25,165 bases of DNA from a virus. The notes under the pieces were generated by a model. It was given only the letters and a program-made list of their open reading frames with translations. It searched no databases and was not told where the DNA came from. Each line of letters starts with the position of its first letter. Position 1 is the stretch's first letter. Positions 14,445-20,700 of the stretch are shown piece by piece. The stretch lies in IMG/VR virus record IMGVR_UViG_3300000929_000083, positions 1 through 25,165 of that record. One strand, 5' to 3'. A program made the translations under genes and the position numbers.

Positions 14445-15995
14445 ATGGCAGTAAGAATTAAAGACACGACAAGAGTAGAACTTTGTAATATACCTGTACC
14501 AGCAAGTACAACCTCTAATAGAGGATACACTGCAATATCACATAAATCCATAATGGATTTTGCATCAGCAGAGCTAGAGAAAGCAGGTTTTAATATTCAG
14601 AGTGAATCGTACAGATGTACAGGAGATGGTAATATAGCACAAGGTATATATCATTTAACATATAATAATGATCCCGAAATAGGGATGATGTTTGCTTGGT
14701 CAAACAGTTACAATAAACAAATGCGTTTTAAATGTGGGATTGGTGGCTATGTCATGGTTTGCATGAATGGAATGTTAACCGGAGATATGGGTAGTTGGAG
14801 TAGAAAACATACAGGAACAGCTGATGAAGACACAGAAAATACCATATTGGATCAAATAACAAATGCTCACAAATATTACAATCAACTTATTACTGATAAA
14901 AATAAGATGAAAGAAATAATAGTGACAACAAAGGAACAAGCTGCTTTATTAGGTGTTCTGTTTGCTGAATATGAGATCCTTACTACAGAACAAATGTCTA
15001 TAGTTAAGGAGCAAATGAACAAACCTAGTTTTGCATACAACGCTCATAGAAATAGTTTATGGGCTTTTTATAATCATGTTACACTATCTTTGAAAAAGTC
15101 TCACCCAAGAACATGGATGGATGATCAAAGAAAATTACACATGTTTATAGGACTTGAATATGATTTATATAATTTCGACCCAAGTACTGTAGAAGATACT
15201 ATTGTAGAAGATGCAGTTATAGAAGATCCTTTATTAAAAGACCCTGCCCAAACAAATATTCTAGCTCAAATTGAGGAAGCTGAAGCAAACTCTTTTAATA
15301 GCACATTTTATACAGGGCCAAATAAAGAAACAATAATTGCTATCACTCCTGAAGACGATCTTTCATATGGGCCTGTTCCAGATGTAGCAGAAATTGAAGA
15401 ACCTCCATGTTTATCTTACACAGGAACAATTGCTGAAGAACATTCTGAAATAAAAGCAGTTGATGTATTAAAATCATTAGCTGATACAATGGTAGCTCCA
15501 CTTAAGTCAGACGATCCTTTACCATTATCAACATTGTCAGATGACCTTCCTCAAAAAGAAGAAGAAGAATTTGATTGGAAGATAAATGGGGGCAAGCCAA
15601 GCATTACAATGGGTGAGGAAATAACAGGTGTAACAGCCGAGATGATTGAAGATGCACGACCTAAGATTTACATTGAATCTGATGATGAGTACTACCAAAG
15701 AGTAGCTTCTATTGAAGGTGAACCTGAAGAAGTTAATGCTACAGAAGAAGCTGACAATATTCAATCAAGACTTGGAGCTATAAACTTTGAGGAAGATGTT
15801 GTATATGACCGTTCTACTTCAGATGTTACTGAAATTGAAGGTCCAACAATATTTGAGATGGAATCAGAAACTGCTGAATCAGCTATAGTTTATCCAAAAG
15901 CTATTCAAGATAATATCATAGAAGATGATGAATTAGAATTTAGTTTTTCTGAAAGTGATGACGATGATGATGAACCTTTGGATTTTGATTTATAA
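14445..15995 (+). CDS. DUF932-like protein with long acidic tail
   Basis: 516 aa. Residues 1-245 match the DUF932 outline found in phages and plasmids: YTAISHKSIMDFASAELEKAG, MMFAWSNSYNKQMRFKCGIGGYVMVCMNGMLTGDM, later NSLWAFYNHVTLSLKKSHPRTWMDDQRKLHMFIG. Residues about 246-516 are a low-complexity, very acidic, Pro/Thr/Ser-containing extension that is likely disordered and includes EDTIVEDAVIEDPLLKDP-like imperfect repeats. The end, DDDDDEPLDFDL, imitates an SSB-type acidic tip. The gene abuts the polymerase stop with no gap, indicating matched expression. DUF932 function is not established; the context suggests a DNA replication or recombination accessory protein that may bind SSB partners or mimic DNA. 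Confidence 0.72.
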   Translation: MAVRIKDTTRVELCNIPVPASTTSNRGYTAISHKSIMDFASAELEKAGFNIQSESYRCTGDGNIAQGIYHLTYNNDPEIGMMFAWSNSYNKQMRFKCGIGGYVMVCMNGMLTGDMGSWSRKHTGTADEDTENTILDQITNAHKYYNQLITDKNKMKEIIVTTKEQAALLGVLFAEYEILTTEQMSIVKEQMNKPSFAYNAHRNSLWAFYNHVTLSLKKSHPRTWMDDQRKLHMFIGLEYDLYNFDPSTVEDTIVEDAVIEDPLLKDPAQTNILAQIEEAEANSFNSTFYTGPNKETIIAITPEDDLSYGPVPDVAEIEEPPCLSYTGTIAEEHSEIKAVDVLKSLADTMVAPLKSDDPLPLSTLSDDLPQKEEEEFDWKINGGKPSITMGEEITGVTAEMIEDARPKIYIESDDEYYQRVASIEGEPEEVNATEEADNIQSRLGAINFEEDVVYDRSTSDVTEIEGPTIFEMESETAESAIVYPKAIQDNIIEDDELEFSFSESDDDDDEPLDFDL

Positions 15996-16106
15996 TTAGT
16001 AATTGCGGATTAACTCAAGCATTTTTAGATGTCACATCCGTGTTTAGGTGAGTGAAAGGGAGGGCTTAGGCTCTTTCTTTCACTTTTATAAAATAATTTA
16101 ATTATT
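15996..16106 (+). other. 111-nt intergenic region with inverted repeats
   Basis: The longest gap in the plus-strand block. The first half has CGGAT (about 16006) complementary to ATCCG (ending 16040) and a GATGT/ACATC inverted repeat at 16028-16038, so it could fold into a leader or small RNA. The second half holds the hairpin with the GGCTTAGGCT loop. No tRNA-like T-loop or ORF was found. Confidence 0.5.
16051..16088 (+). terminator. stem-loop with GGCTTAGGCT loop (copy 1)
   Basis: AGTGAAAGGGAG (16051-16062) pairs with CTTTCTTTCACT (16073-16084), including three wobble or weak pairs, closing a 10-nt loop GGCTTAGGCT (16063-16072), followed by TTTATA. The identical loop tops the terminator at 17680-17711. 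It separates polymerase/DUF932 genes from the co-chaperonin/MazG genes. Confidence 0.7.
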
Positions 16107-16322
16107 ATGGATGATCTTTTTTTCAAAAATCCAATTGACCAAGAATTTTTTGATTTAACTAAAAATTTTGATATACAGGATTGGAGAGATCTTAGAGATG
16201 ACAACTATTGGTATGAGGAATGTCCTTTTACTAATGTCATGAAACCTAGAGAAAAGGCAAGTAAGTTAGAATTAATTAGATACTACGTTAAACATGGTAT
16301 TAGAAAAAATAAAAATGGCTGA
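16107..16322 (+). CDS. small acidic-aromatic protein of unknown function
   Basis: 71 aa. N-terminal two thirds rich in Asp, Phe and Trp (MDDLFFKNPIDQEFFDLTKN, DWRDLRDDNYWYEECPF), then a basic helix (REKASKLELIRYYVKHGIRKN). No family recognised. It is the first gene after the 111-nt intergenic region, and its TGA overlaps the next start by 8 nt (ATGGCTGA). Confidence 0.6.
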   Translation: MDDLFFKNPIDQEFFDLTKNFDIQDWRDLRDDNYWYEECPFTNVMKPREKASKLELIRYYVKHGIRKNKNG

Positions 16323-16536
16323 CTGGATTAGTAAAGAAAAATTTAATAAAATAAAAATTGGTGATGGACTTAAATTAAGATTCATGAAAGGTGACAATAT
16401 TGTTACTGATGTATTACATGAGCCAAAGAAAGATGAAAGAATTAAACCTTATGTATTAGTAAAATTCTTAACAGGACCTTGGGCCATAAAAAATGAAATT
16501 CAAATAATACGTGAACAAATTAAATCTATAAAATAA
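16315..16536 (+). CDS. small unknown protein
   Basis: 73 aa from ATG 16315 (MADWISKEKF); an in-frame ATG at 16294 would extend it by 7 residues but needs a 29-nt overlap, whereas 16315 gives the 8-nt overlap seen at two other junctions. The protein is basic and probably beta-rich (KIKIGDGLKLRFMKGD, RIKPYVLVKFLTGPWAIKNEIQIIREQI). No family recognised. It precedes the co-chaperonin gene by 1 nt. Confidence 0.62.
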   Translation: MADWISKEKFNKIKIGDGLKLRFMKGDNIVTDVLHEPKKDERIKPYVLVKFLTGPWAIKNEIQIIREQIKSIK

Positions 16537-16537
16537 T

Positions 16538-16846
16538 ATGAAAACAATTGAATTTAAACCAATGGGTGATAACTTAATATTAGAATTAGTTGCACCTGCT
16601 GAAACAACAGAACAAGGTCTTATAATTCCAGAACAATATAGAGTACAGCTTCCTATGGCCTATGTATTAGCTGCGGGCCCTAATGCTGAATGTAAACCTG
16701 GAGATAAAGTTAGTATTAATATGGCCATGCCTAAACCTGTAGTTCTTACTGAAGGTGAGTTTTTAATGGTTAGTGAAGACAAAGGAGTTTTCGGAATTCT
16801 CATAACTACGGATCCTAAATTTAAAACGCATTTGACTGAAGATTAA
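16538..16846 (+). CDS. GroES-like co-chaperonin
   Basis: 102 aa, the usual Cpn10 length. It has the typical start (FKPMGDNLILELVAPAETTEQGLIIPEQ), a mobile-loop region around residues 20-33 with the hydrophobic IIP triad that contacts GroEL, a 'VLAAGPNAECKPGDKVSI' turn and a terminal 'GVFGILI' strand. Known role: seven-subunit lid on the host GroEL; phage versions such as T4 gp31 allow folding of large capsid proteins. Here it probably helps fold phage structural proteins. It is the only clearly morphogenesis-related gene in the plus-strand block, near the end of the operon. Confidence 0.85.
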   Translation: MKTIEFKPMGDNLILELVAPAETTEQGLIIPEQYRVQLPMAYVLAAGPNAECKPGDKVSINMAMPKPVVLTEGEFLMVSEDKGVFGILITTDPKFKTHLTED

Positions 16847-16865
16847 ATTATTAAATATATTAAAT

Positions 16866-17246
16866 ATGAAGAAACAATTAAAACATGTAAAAGACTTCCA
16901 TGAAGTTTTTGGAATAAAGAATAATACTGAGCCAACTTTACTAGATAGAGAAGCTTGGTTTCTTAGAGGAAGTTTATTAGCTGAAGAATTAGAGGAATAT
17001 GCTGAAGCCTGTGAAAAAGGTGATTTGGTAGAAATAGCAGATGCTTTAGCTGATCAGTTGTATATTTTATTAGGTACAATACATACACATGGAATGGCCG
17101 ATAAAATTGAAGAGATATTTGATGAAGTTCAAAGATCTAATATGAGCAAGTTAGGAGAAGATGGTAAACCAATTTATCGTGAAGACGGTAAAATATTAAA
17201 AGGTCCTAATTTTTCAAAACCTGATATTAAATCAATCATATTGTAA
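16866..17246 (+). CDS. MazG-like nucleoside triphosphate pyrophosphohydrolase
   Basis: 126 aa. The all-alpha NTP pyrophosphatase metal-binding signature is complete: E40-E41-x-x-E44 in LLAEELEEYAEA and E56-x-x-D59 in DLVEIADALADQLYILLGT. The phage-type C-terminus (SNMSKLGEDGKPIYREDGKILKGPNF) is characteristic of phosphoribosyl-ATP pyrophosphohydrolase-like/MazG-like proteins. Reaction: hydrolysis of (d)NTPs, and in some systems alarmones, to monophosphate and pyrophosphate. In a phage it may adjust nucleotide pools or counter starvation signalling. The stop and the next start share a base (TAATG). Confidence 0.85.
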   Translation: MKKQLKHVKDFHEVFGIKNNTEPTLLDREAWFLRGSLLAEELEEYAEACEKGDLVEIADALADQLYILLGTIHTHGMADKIEEIFDEVQRSNMSKLGEDGKPIYREDGKILKGPNFSKPDIKSIIL

Positions 17247-17395
17247 TGAAAGAAAAAATTGATAAAAAAGCTTTTAAGTATGAAGGTAAAAAGGTTCATA
17301 TAGAGCAAGAAGGAGATAAAATTTATTTAAAACCTACAATTGAAAGTGAACTTAAAAAAAACAGTTGTAAAAAAGAAAACAATGGTAAAATTTAA
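17246..17395 (+). CDS. 49-residue basic small protein
   Basis: ATG at 17246 shares its A with the MazG-like stop (TAATG); 49 codons end with TAA at 17393-17395, overlapping the next gene by 14 nt. The peptide is very Lys-rich (MKEKIDKKAFKYEGKKVHIE) with one strand-like stretch (DKIYLKPTIE). It fills the otherwise empty gap. No family recognised. Confidence 0.58.
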   Translation: MKEKIDKKAFKYEGKKVHIEQEGDKIYLKPTIESELKKNSCKKENNGKI

Positions 17396-17657
17396 TTATA
17401 AGTTCATAATGGAATCTGGTTTTAAAAGAATAGAATCTGAAGATGAAGTCTTTTTTAATGAACATGGATTCAATTACTTTATAGTAAGTAAACCAATAAC
17501 GTCTAATGCAATATTAGACTGGTCTATACATACAAAAGAAGTAACTTTATCTATTTTTGATGATAATTATATAGAAATTAAAAAAAGAAAAATTCAAACA
17601 TTAGATGAATTAACGCTTTTGTTGATGGTAAACTCTGAAAGTTTAGAAGAAAAATAA
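17382..17657 (+). CDS. small unknown protein, last gene of the plus-strand operon
   Basis: 91 aa from ATG 17382; an in-frame TTG at 17340 would add 14 Lys-rich residues but overlaps the upstream small gene by 56 nt and is less likely. The protein looks like a small alpha/beta fold (MVKFNYKFIMESGFKRIESEDEVFFNEHGFNYFIVSK, then LDWSIHTKEVTLSIFDDNYIEIKKRKIQTLDELTLLLM). The general layout 'short strand - residue F/Y pairs - final helix' recurs in small phage proteins of unknown role. It is followed by the convergent terminator. Confidence 0.62.
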   Translation: MVKFNYKFIMESGFKRIESEDEVFFNEHGFNYFIVSKPITSNAILDWSIHTKEVTLSIFDDNYIEIKKRKIQTLDELTLLLMVNSESLEEK

Positions 17658-17679
17658 ACTTTAGAAGTTTAAACTAGAA

Positions 17680-17720
17680 AAAGGGAGAATGGCTTAGGCT
17701 GTTCTCCCTTTCTTTTTTTT
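17680..17720. terminator. convergent terminator with GGCTTAGGCT loop (copy 2)
   Basis: AAAGGGAGAA (17680-17689) pairs perfectly with TTCTCCCTTT (17702-17711); a T-G pair then closes the loop GGCTTAGGCT (17691-17700). On the plus strand it is followed by CTTTTTTTTC; on the minus strand the 5' arm reads as T-rich (TTTTTC), so it can serve both converging transcripts. An inverted repeat AAACTT-TAG-AAGTTT (17656-17670) lies just before. Confidence 0.9.
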
Positions 17721-17721
17721 C

Positions 17722-20700
17722 TTATTGTAACTTAGAATTCTCAAATATTTCAGCTTTCTTAATTGCTGTAATAGGATCGTAGTTTTTACCTTTGACACCA
17801 AGTAGTGCAAATAAGTGATTCCATAATTTATATCTACCTTCTTCCTGCCATGGGTAAGGACCAGCATCTTGAGAGTATACTGCTTTTGAGTCACCAAATG
17901 TCATTCGTGTTAAGTCACCAATTATTTTTCCCCAGACACCAATGGTGGGTCCTGTTGCAATTGTTGAATTGTTTGTAAATTCTAACCAATCACCTAATCC
18001 TACCATAGGTAATGGTATAAATGCCTGATTTTCAGTTTTTACCATCATTACTTGATACAACATATGATTGGCCATCCATCCTGCAGTACCGTATTCTCTT
18101 TCTCTTTCACGCATTTTTTCAAATCTATCTTCATCTCCCGGATCATAACCAAATAATAAACCAGCCATTAAACCTAAAACAGCTAAGAAAACTCCTTCAG
18201 ATATCATTTTCTTAACAGCTACCTTTTCTTCAGCTGTCATTAAAGGCCAATATTTTTCTGCATCGAATAATACTTTCTGCATTGCTTGCAAACCTGTTAT
18301 ATAGTAACCTTTAGTTGGTTCTCCTAAACTCCAGTCATAAACATCTTCAAGTGCACTTAGTCCTTTACCTTTTTTTAATTTAAGACCACCTTCTGGAATT
18401 TTTGCTTGGAATCTGTTAAGGAACATTGGAACAGCGTATCTTTTATAGAAAGTAAACAATCTGTACATTAAAAATTTATTAGCTTGAGGATTGTCTAATT
18501 CATCTAACTGACCATTAAGTTTAGCACCTATTCCTTGTATCTTAAGTTTAAATGTTTTAAATTTTTCACTTTTTGAAATAACAATCTCATCACCAACAGC
18601 AAGTTCTGTTATATTAACGTTATTGTTTCTTTTTTGTAATTCTTCAACAGTAACATTATACTTTTTAGCTAAACTTTCCCATGTGTCCTCTTTTTCAAAA
18701 GCATGCTTGACATGTTCAGTTCCATATGAAGGATCTATACCTTCTTTAAGAACCATTTGTTTTTCAGCATTCAATTCAAAAGCATTCATGTATGGAATTA
18801 ATTTTTGAGAACCGTCTTTTTGTATTTGACTTACATGTTTTCTATACATCATACCTCCAAATACTTGTAAACCAGCTTCTAAATCTGTAAGTCTTCTGAA
18901 ATCATACATCCATGTACCATCCATAAAATCTTTCATGAAAGTTCTTGAACTAGATTTACCAAAATCCTTTTTAGTTTTACCAGTGATTGGATCAAAATTT
19001 TCCATTATTTGTAAATCTAAACTTTTAGGACCCCTTGAATATATACCAGTAGTCATTAATGTACCCACAGCTTTAGTTGACCAACCTCTTCCTTGAGCTA
19101 AACTTCTAGCATTAATATACTTACCACCGCTTGCTTCAATCATAGATTGCAGAATCATTCCATATCTATTTTTTAAAGCAGATGTAACATCTAACATTAT
19201 AAAAGATCTAGAGGCCGCACCCATCATAACATTAGCTGCTTTCATAGCTGTTGCGTTATCTCCTTCATGATTAGCTTTACCATAAAGAGCTTTGTCAATT
19301 AAATAATCGATTGCTTTAGCTCTGTTATTTGTATCTTTAGACAAGAATGCCATAAGCCCTGTACTTTTAGCAATTTGTTTACTTGCTCTTGACAAATCTT
19401 TTATTTGAGCTTCCGGACTTAATAATACTTGTCTTACTGCTTCTAGAGGAGCTTGCATTTCTAAAGTACCTTCTTGCTCATTCAATGACTGCATGTATCT
19501 ATAAATAGACAATGTAACATCAGACGATACTTCTCCTGCTTTCAATTTATATAGACCACCAATTGGAACTTTATCTATTAAATTACCTTCTTGATCTGTT
19601 GATACAAGCAATGCATTAGGATCAAAATTAAAGTTATCTTCAGCATCATCAGCTGATTTAGAAAATAAAGATTTAACACCTCCTTTAATACCTTCTACTT
19701 TTCTTTTAAGATCTCCTTTAGCTTCTCCAGACTGGACATACTCCATATTGCTGTTTACTCTATATCTAGGAAAATCTAAATACAGTTTAGATGCTTTAGG
19801 TTTATTTTTTTGAATATTAATAAACTCTTTTTTAGTTGCTTCTAATAATTTAAATTGTGCATTGTTAGATGCCTCTAACTGTTCATACTTTTTATTAATG
19901 TACTTATCAGTTGCAGCACTTTTATATTCTCCTTTTTGATAAGGTCTTGGAAGATAATTCCCCCTGTTATCAATAATAAGGCCTACATAATCATCAGAAT
20001 CAGCATCTGTAGGGATTGTAAGGTACTCATCTTTAACTACTTTTTCTGTAAAAGAACTATTTGGAACACCAGGTAATCTCATTTTTTTACCTGTAATTGG
20101 ATTAACCAACTCAGTTACTCTATAATACTTATTATCTGCAGGAGTTGTTATTGACCAAACATCTGTACTAACATACGTTAATTCATATGATGTACCATTC
20201 CATAAATTTTTCTGGTAGTGATTTCTTTCAAACCATTCTTTAAATGAAGTACTGTTTTCCAAAGAATATTTTAAGTTATTGGACTTTAACCATTCACTAA
20301 TAGTACCCATTTTTATTTCATCTACACCATCTAAATCACGAAGAGCATTATTAAATGCATCGACATATTCTTGAGTATGTTTTTTATCTGTTAATTCAGT
20401 ACGATCGGCTATTAATGCATTGAATTTTGTTATATCAGAAGGACTCATCCCAACATTTGAAGACTTATTAAAAAGTGCATTGTAATCTTCTTTTTCTTCT
20501 TCAGTTAATGCTTGTTTCTTTTTTATAGAATACGTATAACTTCTCAATCTTGCAGCTTCTTCTTTAGTAAGACCTGTCTTTTGATCGAATTTATCTTGAA
20601 GAGTAACTATTTGTTCTTCAATATCTTTAAGCAATGCTTGTTGACCTGCACTCATCACTTGTCCATCAGGAATACCTTTCTCATTTCTAGAACCGGAAAC

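Noticed and set aside
17340-17381. TTG at 17340 as start of the last plus-strand gene
   Set aside because: It would require a 56-nt overlap with the 49-aa frame and adds only a Lys-rich stretch; ATG 17382 is more likely.
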